Below are positions 35,659 to 48,000 of a stretch of 64,000 nt of DNA, one piece after another. How positions within the stretch are numbered: the stretch's first letter is position 1; each line of letters begins with the position of its first letter. Under the pieces are notes generated by a model that was given only the letters and a program-made list of their open reading frames with translations, was not told the DNA's origin and ran no database searches. The translations under genes and the position numbers were made by a program. Source of the stretch: Dallia pectoralis (taxonomy: Eukaryota; Chordata; Actinopteri; Esociformes; Umbridae); NCBI GenBank assembly GCA_029465975.1, contig CM055760.1, positions 7,822,071 through 7,886,070 of the forward strand, written 5' to 3'.

Positions 35659-38445
35659 TATTGCAAATTAAGAGAACTCTGTTTCTCTCATGTGGGTCTC
35701 TGGTCAGTTTTGGGTGGTAACCCGATGTCGGGGTCACGCTAGCTCGACTTCCTCCCAGGAATCAGACTTGGGGGTCCATTCATGGACTCACAGAAATCTT
35801 TGAATCCAGATGCTGCGAGACTATTCTGAATTGACAACAATACACGACCTAGTAGCAAGCTTAGTTAGCCATATCATCAGCTTAGAAACAGATCACCTTA
35901 AGCCTAGAGAGCAACCTGTTTCACTGACTTACACAATCTAGTAAGGCAACTAATCGTGAATGGCAGTTATAAAGCCACGTTTACTTTGTCTGGCAACATG
36001 ATTTGTCACCTTGGAGCAAGGAAGGTTACGCACGATTTGACCCAGCTACATTATTAGATATCACGTTTCTAATCTGTGTCAGATTTTAGTGCAAAACCGT
36101 CTAGCTAGCACTAGTAGCAGCACGCCCGATATAGTTCAAAACACCACAGCAACTGTTACAGTCATAACCTATCACACTAGATACGTTTTGTTGCAAGCGA
36201 CCGCACCATTCCCATTCATTAAAGAATTAAACATTAAACGTTAAGTTGGTCAAACCTATTCACTCAAAGCACTGACTCAAAGCAGGTCTAAAAACGTGCT
36301 AAATTAATGTATTGAGCTCAAAAGACTTCTAGAACAACAGTACCCATCAACACCCCACACGACACCATCTTTGATGCACGTAGCGCACGCACCACACACG
36401 CTGCAGCGTTCGAACGTGACGTTAAATCAGCGACGGTTCAGAAAGCGAGATAACCGACTGACAGTTGTTTGTAGCAGTTTGGCCTGCAGACAGATTTTAT
36501 TGTTGGTACTTGGTAGGCTATCTTACCTCTCCACCACCGGCATGCTCTTACCTGCCTTAACAACATCTGTGCTAGCAAGATAACTTGCCCTGTCAAAGAG
36601 CAAATGCGAAGACGATGGAAGCTGGTTAAAAGCTCGTAAAAAAACGGGGGGCGTGTCTCCAAGTCGGACATCTCGTTTCTGTATGTTTTCTGGCACAACG
36701 TGCTTCCAGGGGTGGAGACAGAGCATTGTTGATCTCTTTTGTCACCTGACAATTACTATACATGTGATATAAATACTATTTACATTTCACCAGTGTTAAT
36801 TGCACAAAAACAGCCGTAGAGGGCCTTTTTTATTTGGCACACACTGTCCAGTGAGTGTTTTTTTCCCTTGCAAAGCACCTTTGTCCAGTGAGTGTTTTTT
36901 CCCCCTTGCAAAGCACCTCAACAACTATGTCCAAAAATATACCAAACTCCAAAGTTGTTTTTAGAAAATCTGTTTTTTATAATTCACAATGAACTTTCAT
37001 ATTACATATGATTTAAATGAACAGAAACAGATTAATATACAAATTAAACTAGATGCTAGTCATGTTTGCTTTATGCAAAATTACCCTTTTAAGTTAGTTA
37101 TTGATGACAAAACACAGGGTAAATTAACATAAATTACATTAAACAAGTTTTCCTCACACATACTATAAAGGAAAGGTAAGTGTATCACAGACTTGTTTAT
37201 TTCAGTAATGTACTGTATAAATGAAACAGCTAACTGTGAGCGATTTAGTTTGTTTCACAGTTGGAATAACAAGATAAATGTATTATTTGTATTAAAATAT
37301 TTTCCTAGCATTTTTTCTTTCGCAGTATTGATCCTTAGTTGATCTTTAGCTGTACGGATTCTCTTAAAGCACTTCAAAAATATAACAAACAATGCTTATA
37401 ATATAAATATATAAGAGAAAACATTTTTGGAATATAACAAAGTTGAGTGTGGGTGCCTTAGCCACAAATAGCACTTGCATGTTTTTTTGCGATAATTCAT
37501 AATAGAAAATAAAAAAATATCTTTCAATCATATCCATCTTTCATGACACCACAACAGCTTAAAGTCAGCAATAAAATCTGTCTCCATCACAGATATATTT
37601 TCTGTTGAGCTCTACCTGTCTATTTTGGCAGAAGCCAATCATGGCAGCGTAGTAGACACACATATTGATTATTCAACTGTCTCTCATGTTTTGTCCCTCT
37701 ATTCCATTAGGGTCCGAAGCTCCGTTCAGGTCAGATGTGATGACACCAAAAACTGTTGCGTGGATCAGACCAGGATATGACGTCATGTCACCAAGAATCC
37801 AAACTGGGTTTGCTGTGTATCCAATCACAAACCACTGCAAGATAGAGACAGATTATGAGATGATTGCGAGATGATAATATGTATAAAAAAGATCTTATTG
37901 ACAATTTATTTTCTTTCCGGTATATAAACAATGAGAATGTTGGCATGTTAGTTGTTTAGAATACATTGCTATGTCATTCAAATTACTTTTGAGTTACTCC
38001 AGAGAGACCACATATTATTGTGTTCCCAGAGGACATTTCCCCACACTGTTATACAACTTACACTGGGGTAAATGATATGGGGCTATTTTTTGCGTTATCT
38101 TTAGGCATCTTGTTGACTTACATGGTCAAGGAGGCTGATTTTTTTATTCTTTTTATTTAACCTTCTTTTAAGGAGGATGTTGTGGTAAGAAATTCCAAAT
38201 GGATTATGGTTTCCGAAAAGTAATAATTACATTCCTCCTTTTCAATGTTCTTTTTCATAATGGTTTCAAATGAATAACCTAATGAGGGATCCATCTGGTA
38301 CTCTGTTACATGTTTGGTCCACTAACATCTCCTATCTTCTTGAACGTGGCCTGGAGATCAGTGAAATGAGACTACGCACTAGACATTAACTACAGGATGA
38401 GATTTCCCTTCCTGAAACTATGCTATATCTAACCCCACCTTAACA
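35659..38445. other. nadk2 upstream region and nadk2/ranbp3l spacer
   Basis: The first 800 nt or so (35659-36450) presumably hold the nadk2 5'UTR and promoter; no CpG island or TATA is obvious. Two tandem copies of a roughly 41-bp unit containing GTCCAGTGAGTGTTTTT...CCTTGCAAAGCACCT lie at about 36847-36918. From 36920 to 38445 the sequence is AT-rich and without recognisable exons apart from the presumed ranbp3l 3'UTR next to 38445. Confidence 0.55.
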
Positions 38446-41400
38446 TTAACACGGGAAAAAAAGCACTGACCTAAACATAGTTGTATACATACAGTTGATT
38501 GGATGAAAGAGTGTGGAATAAGACAAAGTTATCTTAGAAAACAGTCTGCGCTCTTCACTCTTACCAGGTTGTAATCGTGTCACTAGTAGCCCTTTTTCTC
38601 TTTTCTCCCGTCGCCTCCCCTCTTCCTCTTCCTCATTCTCACTGTTGCAGAGTGCCTCCCTGGTCCTTCCTCCGGCAGCCTCTGCCTCGCTCGCCCGGAG
38701 GGCTACCAGCCGGTGGTGAATGGCGACGTAGAGGCGAGCTACATCCCTGGCGTTACCGTGGATCAGGAACACCCGGACGGCCTGAGTCTCCAGATCGGTA
38801 GCCGTCACCTGGAGGTTACGACGGGCAGGGCGACGAAGGTGTGTGTGTGGCCAGACCTTAGTGTTCAGGATGACCTTGAGACTTCCCTGGTGCCTCATCA
38901 CTGTTTTGATCAGACGGAGACGGGGGTGAGAGAGACACAATATGATGAACAGGGTAGTTCAGGGTTTTGGCAATGGAGAGTTTTTGAACTCGATGATACC
39001 ATTTTCTCTGAGACCTGTTTGGTGGAAGTGTGTATACAGCCTGACGTCTTTGTAGGCTAGTTTGACTTGCTACAACAGTGAAAGACCTTCATTGACCACA
39101 TCCTGAAGTAAGATAAGAAATGATGCTTTGTCTAGTACGTGGTTTACTTTATCCCCCACGGCTCATAGTATTGAGTTATGTTATGACCCCAGCATAGCAG
39201 TTGAGGACAAAAAAGACCAAAATGGATTATTGACCAAGGGCTGTAAAAGATAAGGAATCAACACATAATGGGTTTGGCTTTGGCTTTCAGTCTTTGGAAA
39301 ATGTTACTGACTGCGTTAGAGACCATGTCTGTCTGTCTGTCTCATTGTAATACTGAAACTTTAAAATACACTGAAACGTACAGTTAGCACTTAGCATTTC
39401 CACAAACGGTAAACTCACCAATCCTGGACTGCAGGTCTCCTTTGGTCCCTAAAGCTAGATCGTTCAGTCGCAGAACGCCTCTTCCTCGCTCGGTCCATGA
39501 CTGAGATCTCTTTTCCAAGACAAACAGTTTACAGGACATCTAAAGAAAAAAACCCAAGGCTTTTACACCATTTTTATTTTTACTTAACATGTCCTAACCC
39601 AGTGAGATGCCTCCCTGTACTGGGGACGCATTGGGCTTGTTTTGGATGGATCTTTGGCGAGATAACACTTACATTTTGTATCTTTCTATCTGCCTCACCT
39701 GGACCACATTGCTCTCCTTCTCCTCCCCAGTGAACAGCTGAACCTGTCTGAGCCTGACCACACGCTGCCCCCTGCAGGACGCTGTGTAAGCTGCAGCGGA
39801 CTCCCTCAGACTGCTCCACCCAGCACCTAACAACATACAGTCTGCAGTTCTGAAATCGATCCACTGAGAGGCAGTAAATGGCTTTCAGATAAGAGGTGTA
39901 TGACTGGTCCCCTGAGGCCTTTGTCTGGCCGACCATCGAGCCAACACACATCCCGTGGCCCTCCAGGACCGTACAACAGTCCTGGAGTGAGGGCTCTAAT
40001 GATTTACCTCCATGACTTGTATCAAAGATCGAGGTTTCGGTATCAGAAGAGCTGCAATCAGAATCTTCACTGCTGGGTGATTTTTGAGGTCTCTATTTGA
40101 GGGCGAGAAATAAAGAAAAAAAGCTTTTTTTTTATTTTAATGCCATCATATGGTTTTAGCACCTTTGTATATTATTCACAACATTATAACTTAACATTAT
40201 AAGAAAAGACAAGTGAACATTGACCACAGTGTTTGGTTTCCACATTTGTTTTATTGTTTATACATTGTTCATTTTAGAAGACTTTGTTTTGATTCAAAAC
40301 CTAGACCCACTATTTTCTATTTTGCTTCCTAAATGAGCTTTCTTCATCTCTGTTCTGGCACTCTTTGTTTACTTTTTCTCTCAGATTTGAAGAATGGCTC
40401 TGACTGGCTGCTGATCCCAACTTCAGATCTCTCCACAGGTTTTAATGGTTTTAAAATATACAGTAGATCTGGACACAATGGTGTGCACTTCATAACAGTC
40501 CCAAGGTTTTGTCTTAAACCTTTACAAACTGCTTTTTGAGGTTTGTGTGGGTTTAATATCCTGCTGTAAGACTTGTGACCTTTGACGAAGAAGGTCAAAC
40601 CCAGTGGCAGGTTTCGGCCACTGGGTTTGACCTTCTGCTTCAAAATGTCTTGGTATTTTCCTGATTTAATGATGCCGTGCACATGTTCAAGGCCCAGTGC
40701 CAGAAGCAGCAAAGCAACCTTCAAACACCCCTGAACCTCCTCCATGTTTGACTGTGGGGAAGTTGTTTTATTTCAAAGCTTCTTTCTGTTTTCTATAAAC
40801 ATTTACCATAAAGCGCTGACTTTGTATCAGCCATCCACAAGAGATTGTCCATGCAATATACAATCCTGTCTCCTCAGATAATTCGTTGGTGGTCTTTTTT
40901 CCTCCGTATTCATAGTTTTACCCAGAGTGACAAACAGGGTAAAGAGCCCTTATTCTGTTAGGGCGCTACCACCTACCACACTAGTACCACAATGATATGT
41001 TTGAGCCATTTTAGGATTTCTTTGTGAAATGAGCCCAAAATGTTGTTAATTATATAACCATTTTAAATGCAAACCAAATAAATGAATATTTTTCTAAATT
41101 ATATGGTGAAGTATTGGAATCACTATTTACTTACGTATGTAAGTAGTGCTATTCTTAAAGTGTCCTAAACTCACCAATACTCGCTCACTCATGTTTTCCC
41201 CAAATACAAACTGGACTCTGTCTGAGGTGCAACCGTCTCCCTTTAACCTGAGAAGGGTGAACAAGAGGTCAAGAGAAAGGTCAGTGGGTTTCAAAATCAC
41301 GTCTCTCTGCTAAACCACGTCTCTAACCCACGTATCTGACAGAGGAATCATAACTCATCACAATCCCAGTCAGATTAACGGCTGCGTAACCCGTCCTGTG

Positions 41401-44400
41401 TTTGAACAGGAAGTCATCACAACTGCCTGCTGAACGTACGTACATGTATACGCCCACTTCATTCGGTCCATTGAAACATTGAACACTTATTTTATGTTTA
41501 AGCAGATGGTCTGCATACCTGTAAACCTGAGGGGTTGTCTTGGGATTTAAAACACTCGTAGTGGACGAGGAGGGATTGTTTGTGACACTGCAGCAATCGT
41601 CTGAATTGTCATTGTTCACCTGTAGGAAAACATTCACAGCAAAACTTTATTAATTTATAGTCCTATTTGAAGAATTACAGGTATGGCCCCTTTAGTCCAA
41701 AAGTCAACTTTACTCTTGTGTAAATAGAAAATGTAAATAATGATATATAGTGTAAACCCTGTGGTATTCTCAGACCAATTACATTTTTTGGTTATGGTTT
41801 ATAAACTCGCATAAAAACTCCGATAACGACAGAATCACAACGGACGATAAGTCGTTAAACATTTAAATGAGTAAAGTGTCTCTAATGTTTCACGCAACAG
41901 ACACTACTCATTTCACTTTGAATTCGGGTCTCTCAGAACAATAGTTGCTTGTTCACATGGGTCGGGTCACGAGGGCAGAGCCATGTTCCTAACAGCAGAG
42001 TGCGAGACGAGAGTGAGGAGCAGAAGAAAGTTGTGGAATACCTCAGACTGCCGTGTCGAGATGTCCTGGGGCTCAGGACAGACCAGACGTGCAGGCTGGA
42101 GTAATGACCGCTTCAGGGGGGACACTGCAGAAGAACGGTAAATATAGATGGATGAAATGATGGTTAATTAAAGAATTAAAGGTCCTACTAGTTCAGCATA
42201 CTAAAATATAAACAAAAGAGCAGAGAATTGAGCCTGCAAACCTGTGTCGGGCGGAACGTTTTTCCGGTCACACAGATCTAAGGGCATGAAGATATTCGGT
42301 CGCGAGACTAGGAGAGGGAAGAGGAGATCTGTTCAGAAAACGTTCACACACACGAAGTCTAAGCGCGACCCCCACTTATATCTAAGCATAGTCAGTAAGG
42401 TTTCGCGATGGTGATTGATTGGTGAAGAACAGCTGAAGGCTGCAATGACACTGAAACTGAACAAGGGAAGGAGATACTAGGGGCTGCCTGGGAATGTGAG
42501 GCTCTGACAAGTATGACGTGACGGGACCTGAGGTGAATACCTCCACGGAACACAGACGGAAAACCCATCACGACCGTTCGATAACGACGCAACGCTTCCA
42601 CGTAAAAGGCAGTGAGATCATTTATCCTAGTGAGATTTATTAAAGTTGCTTCAAGGAATAAACATGTCGCTTCTTTGCTGAGGCATGGTACGGCTTGGAG
42701 AACATCATAGAGAGGAATGACGGAAGGTCCCACGTGATAAACGGGGGGGTTATTCACCTGGAAGTGGTGGGGGGAAAGAGAGGGAACCAGATCGCGCTCG
42801 TCTACTGCTGTCACAGGAGCCTGTTGGAGACACTGAAATAAATTAGAGAAGTGGCCACGTTTTGAGCCGACAGGAACATGACATGTACAACATTGATAGG
42901 TGGAATAACGACACTGTCCCTCACAGACCAATCATATTAGGAAATCCCGATTTCATCCCAGTAAAGGCTTCGAAAATCTTTATCATCCGATTAATAGGCT
43001 GTGTGTGTGTGTGTTAATACTGTTAACAAATAAATAAATCAAATAATCAAACCATCAGAAAAGTATTGAGTCCACGGACGTTAGACTCTCACCTTTCCTG
43101 TTTCTGTTGTTGGGGTTCGGATAGGTGAACGACCTGACCCGTTTGTTTGAACTGGTTCCCACAACTGTTTGAAGATGAAAAAAGGAGGAATGAGCCGGTT
43201 CGTTTTACGCATCTGGAAAGTCACAAAGTAATCATCCAACCTGTTCCGACATGCAGCAGCAAGTCACAACATTCACCTGAGTTCTCTTCCCGTATCTCAG
43301 CTCTTCTCTGTCAACAAAACCATGAGTTTAGTTTATATTCTAGCAGGGTTCTGAATGCCAGTCATTCTCTTTACACACTAACCGTTATGCGGAAATATAG
43401 ATTACCTTCATGGCACCAGAGATCTTTTGAAAGATGAACATTGGTGGGGAAAGCACGTTTTTTTCTGGTGCTGGGGGGAGAAACAAAGAAACGAAATAAT
43501 TTATAGCACAGTTGTTCCGAGGTTTTCCTCAAGACTTAGTTTTCTTTGTAATTTTCTTATTTTCTTTGTTTGTAAACTTAACTTGATTCAAATGTTTCTC
43601 CACTGCTCATGCCATTCCACCGCACCATGTCTTACTAGGTTCTAGAACCTCCCTATTTGCATGATAGTATGTGGACACCTGACCACTTGCACAGCACGGC
43701 CTGTGCTGGTGTTGCTTTCAGAGGCAGGTTGGAACTCTGTGATGAGTGCTGCACCAGATGATTGGTGATTTTTCCGGCTACATGCTTCAAACGACCCCCC
43801 TCTGTGAGTTTGTGGGGTCTACCACTTCACAGTTGGGCTATTGTGGCTCCCAGGAGGCAGTTCCACTTCCCAGTTATTCATGCACCTGTGAGCAATAGCT
43901 GTGACTGAAATAAACATCTATTAACCACTCACACACGCTAAGCAACGTGTCACCAAAGATTAACTGATCAGCATCCAAGAACCGGAAATTTCACAATGGG
44001 AAACAAATCAACACAAGGGCCCAAAGAGCAACGTGCTATTGGCTCGCGCGCAGTCCTCCCACATTTCTGATGGCACAGAAGTGGCTGTTCTAGCCAGCTA
44101 GGGAACAGATGCCAAGGCTTGGCACTGGGTCCAACTCACTGTGGCCGGTCCAGACCTGTATAGAGGCTATAAATAAACAGGGACCATCGCTGACCTGACT
44201 TCACGATATACACACCTGGTGCCGTTGAGTAATAACCTGCCGTGTGCCAATTCACACGATGGGCACTGTGGTACTCTGTGCTGCCTGAGCCTACCCTGGG
44301 CACAGGGGTCATGTTGTTCACACTTCCCAGGTCGGCGACAGGTGACAGTTGGTGTAGCCTCAGGTCTACGGTACAATGACTGTTGACCCTGTAGATACTA

Positions 44401-47400
44401 AATAATAGTGTGCCGTTTACTCACGCTGGTGGACACCTGTTGAGCCAAAGTCCTGGACTAAATTGTAAATCTCTGCTGAGCTTGCTTTTTATAGTCCGTG
44501 ACTTGGCTTAGTATGTGTCCGTATACTAAGCCAAGCATACATGTCACCTGTATTGCTGCTTGCCGCTAAAACGTGTTTAGCCTCTTTCAATTAATGCCGC
44601 TTCTCAGCGTTCCTTGAAAGCTAGAAAGCACAGTGATGCATCAATGGAAGCTATTTCTGCCCCTAACCCCAGTAATGCCACCTGTGACCTGTAATACCTA
44701 AGACAGAGGTGTCATCTGACAAAACCGCAAAACTTCCTAACAGAGAAAGACGTTTGTGTGTGTTTGTGTGCGCTGATTTTTTACCCTGGAGAAGACGGTT
44801 ATTCTTATTCTTCACAATTGCCTTCACTCCCTCTGCCAGAATTTCGTCTAACCAGGTGTGTGTTTTTCCCACCTTAAGCTTGTGTGTGAGCTGATTCATG
44901 ATAGGGCATGATAGATATAGCTGAGTCATGTCGCCTGTTTGTTGATCTCTCTTTCTCTCTCAGTACTCAGTAGTAATACAGTACACATGAAAATGTGTTG
45001 TTGAATGTAGACTTTCCCTGGTCTTTTCTGGCGATTTTGAATAAAGTATAACTGTTTGAGGTTCGCTGGGTTTGGGTTTTGAAAGATATTAGAGACTGGC
45101 ACGGTCTTTACTGTATGTTAAATTTGTTTGTACTCTTTCTGTTCTAAGCTAGGGTTCCTTATTTGACATATGAAGATGCAACGTGCTTCTCCTTTGCAGA
45201 AGCGGAACACACCATAACCGCCCTGACAAAGAGCCCAAGCGAGAGACGACTCACACAGAAATGCATGCATGAAAGCACGAACGAACGCACACATACACAC
45301 TTGCTGGCACACAGACGCTTGCATACAAATATGCAAGCACACATTTTCCCAACTTCCCATGTCTCCGTTTGGAGTCAATGTGGATGGGGCCACCCCCCCC
45401 TGCCCAAACAGCCTCAGACTAGGCTACTCTGGACTCAACCAGTCCGGGCTCGGCAGGGTTACAGCCAAGAAAAACAACCAGTGACACAAGCGGCAGCTGC
45501 CCACACATCACTCACCCTGGGGAACAATGGCGTACCCCCTGGCACCCCACCGAACCCCCACCGCCCGCCAAGAGCCGCCGACCCCCCATTGGAGCGTACC
45601 CACGTGTCCGATATGAAGAGGGCCTATGTTCCTGCAAGCACGCTGGCTGGCCGCGGGCCCGTGCGAGCTTTCAGCGGTTACACCAACAGTTCTCAGATCG
45701 TCCAACAACACAACAACAGCTCTGTCCTGCAACACATCTGGGCGTGATTTAGGCTGCCGGGATTAAGCAAGGACACAAGGACAACCCAAATTGAAAGGCC
45801 CCCGAACAGAGCTCATGGGCGGTATACAGCTGCATCCAAGCCTTATGGTCTGGCTGACAGCTCCGGACATAGATGAAAGAGGGACACAAACTGAGTTTAA
45901 AAGAATAGGGTTGTGGTTGTCATTAATGCACTAGAATAAACATAAAAGCCTTTAATCGCCGGTGCCCCAGATTCCAACCGAGGGCCCCCCTGCCAAGGGT
46001 CTGAAAGTCAAAACTCCTACTTTCACACACCTCTTAACGTCCCCAGAGGGATATCTTAATTCCAGCTACATAAACCAGACTGGGCCTCTATTACAGGGAG
46101 TGGCGTTATACTACATACAAATGTGAAGCAGCTTACCTCAGAGACCTCTCCATCTGCCTCAAACTAATGTCAGTCTGCTCATTATCCTGTATGCAGTAAA
46201 CAGCTGTGCCGAACACGGTCATCAATGAAAATACCAGTAATGACCTAGCATTCCTGACCTTATGAAGATCTACAAACAGCTTGCTCTTGTTGAGACCCCT
46301 GTGAAATCATCCAGCTCTTCGGCTTCTCTGGTCAATGCTTTTCTCAAAAGGTGAAAACCTTCAATAGAAAAATATATATTTGTATGTTTTGTTTTTAGCT
46401 AGAACCTTGAACAGGCTAATGATGGGCTGTCTAAAGGAGGAAAGTGTCTATATAGGCCAGAGGGGAATGGATTTTAAAGGAGGGAGGGGCAACTTGAGAA
46501 AGAGCACAGTCATTGGGTATGACTGGAGCTAGTTAGTTTGGTAGCTTGTTGGGAAAACTGGAATTAGCTAGTCTGATCTGGTCCCTGTTTTTCTGTGTCG
46601 ATTCTCAAACCTCTCATTGAGATCTGAGATCTGGGACTTAATGTTAGTCGAAAACATATTGTTGTGGAAAACAGATTTTGCTATGAAGTATTTTCATTCA
46701 CAACAAAATATATTACTTGTTCCATTGCATTTGGTTCTGTTCAAACAATCATATAGCTGTCATTCTTATCCATAAAGTTATAGTACTTTAAGATTTGTTT
46801 TTATTAGTGGGGAAGAAAGCTAGATACAGTGTAGATGATGATTTGAGGACCAGATTGAACTTTTAGCCATTACACCAGGGTTAACACCTTTATACTTATA
46901 CCTTTATACAATGAGTGCATTTTAACATATATTGACATCAGAAAGTCCATATTCCCATTTAACTTCTAATCCAAGATGGCACCCTATAGAATGTCAACTC
47001 ATCCCTCGGGTAGACATGGACGTGAGAAAAGTTGTAGACATGATTCAAAAGTGGTTCCCTTCAAGTCGTAGAGCGTGCATGGGGTAACTGGGACGACTAT
47101 ACTAAAACGTGTTTATGCTGCAGAACTGGTGTGTAAGCCATCATCAGTAATATAATGTCAGTGCTGATTGATGAGCTGTGTGGGTCAGTCACCTTTACAG
47201 GCCTGGTTCCTTTACGGAACCTAAATATCATTTTTTTGGGGTTATGGACTGTATCCAACATGCAGGTAGAATAAATATGCATGACACAAAGAAGTCAAAG
47301 GAAAAACAAATGGAATTTCCTGGGGGTTTTATTATGGCAGGACTATATGGCTCTGAATCAGAACTATGAGCATCTTATTGATTGAGAGTCAATAAGGGAA

Positions 47401-47750
47401 ATATCAACAGCGAAAGGCATTATGGCAATTGAAACAAATCTCTATTGTAATCAAGTATAAAAACCTATTAAAGATTATTTACAAATATTTAAGATAAGTG
47501 GAAGTTCCTTTACAAAAAGGTGAAACGCCGTGACCTTACCCTTCATCTTCTGATATCCTCCTGTCTGGGGGCATCCTCCATCACCGGAGTGCTTCCCCGT
47601 GCGCGACCCGGAGGGAACGCCTCCCGCAGCCCCGCACACATTCCCCGGCAGCTCCACCGCCGCACCAGGAAGCCTCCCATGGAAGTCCGAAACAGTCGTC
47701 GTAGAAGGATACGCCGATATGTCTTGGCTCGGGGAAAGATTCCCTCTCAT
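38446..47750 (-). CDS. ranbp3l: Ranbp3l, Ran-binding protein 3-like (complete except uncertain start)
   Basis: Twelve exons, 5' to 3': 47750-47540 (start uncertain), 43470-43406, 43307-43277, 43164-43093, 42307-42242, 42124-42042, 41619-41519, 41247-41175, 40092-40008, 39826-39699, 39539-39419, 38900-38446. They join in phase to 1,491 nt, 496 codons (human 465). Shared landmarks are SPPMFIFQK, NKRVRSFTY, RPNIFMPLDL, LLQPARLVCPEP, FVFGENMSERVL, ESAAAYT, FTGEEKESNV, SCKLFVLEKRSQSWTERGRG, VLRLNDLA and VMRHQGSLKVILNTKVW, followed by FLIHGNARDVARLYVAIHHR. The C-terminal third is the Ran-binding domain (RanBD); the family binds Ran-GTP and works in nuclear export, with RANBP3L reported to export SMADs. 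A Glu-rich run (ENEEEEE) follows the RanBD, as in the acidic tails of the family. The 5' exon is chosen by phase and by a good GTAAGG donor. A shorter start (ATG at 47548-47546, two codons before the donor) is possible. Confidence 0.88.
40344..40960 (-). pseudogene. Degenerate Tc1-like transposase relic in ranbp3l intron 8
   Basis: Minus-strand peptide fragments in shifted frames match the C-terminal half of a Tc1/mariner DDE transposase: LEHVHGIIKSGKYQDILKQK, CPDLLYILKPLKPVE (compare the SPDLNPIE motif of active elements) and NLPLGLTFF. The DNA also contains TGCTTCAAAATGTCTTGGTA and CATGCAATATACAATCCTGTC-like segments of fish Tc1 elements. The catalytic motifs are broken and no terminal repeats are seen, so it is a dead copy. 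Confidence 0.65.
43664..43925 (-). pseudogene. Tc1-like transposon remnant upstream of ranbp3l exon 2
   Basis: Reads TATGTGGACACCTGACCACT...GTGTTGCTTTCAGAGGCAGG...TTGTGGGGTCTACCACTTCA...GAGCAATAGCTGTGACTGAA. In spacing and words this matches the antisense strand of the N-terminal part of common fish Tc1 transposases near one terminus (GTGTCCACATAC-type end). It is truncated, with no intact frame. Confidence 0.6.
44160..47539. other. ranbp3l intron 1, no second gene seen
   Basis: Long first intron. A 13-bp inverted repeat CTTGGCTTAGTAT...ATACTAAGCCAAG lies near 44501-44535. The stretch 45230-45760 is CA-rich and then GC-richer, with an open plus frame of 194 codons whose composition (low-complexity Thr/His/Pro) and lack of any domain argue against a gene. 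No further exon can be supported. Confidence 0.5.
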
Positions 47751-48000
47751 TCTTCAGATATGCCGCTGCGATAAACTAGTAATAAAAACACAACCCGAAA
47801 TGTGGGATAATAGTCCGGCTGAACGTGATATGCTCTCTTTCTGTCAGAAGCTTGCACATCTGCATTTGGTTGTTTTCTAAATCTCCAGTCAGCTGTCTGT
47901 CACGTAGCCTGTGCCATAGTGGTTGAATGGAAGTTTACTACGAAGCGTGCGCCACAGGGGGTTCTGGCTGCTTGGAAAAAGTGGGCGGGGCGAGGCTTTG
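47540..48000 (-). promoter_or_regulatory. Probable ranbp3l first exon and promoter region
   Basis: A GC-richer island (47540-47720) in an AT-rich neighbourhood contains the proposed first exon with donor GTAAGG. Upstream, at about 47950-48000, GTGGGCGGGGCGAGG is a GC box. The in-frame ATG at 47750 opens a 70-codon N-terminal extension rich in Gly, Ser and Pro. It has no equivalent in the human protein that I recall, so part of it may be 5'UTR. Confidence 0.5.

Noticed and set aside
42759..42819. Possible extra ranbp3l exon with CAG acceptor and GTGAAT donor
   Set aside because: Including it breaks the phase between the exons at 43164-43093 and 42307-42242, which join correctly without it.
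45163..45747. 194-codon plus-strand frame
   Set aside because: Low-complexity composition, no domain, no splice partners, and it lies in ranbp3l intron 1 with CA-rich DNA.
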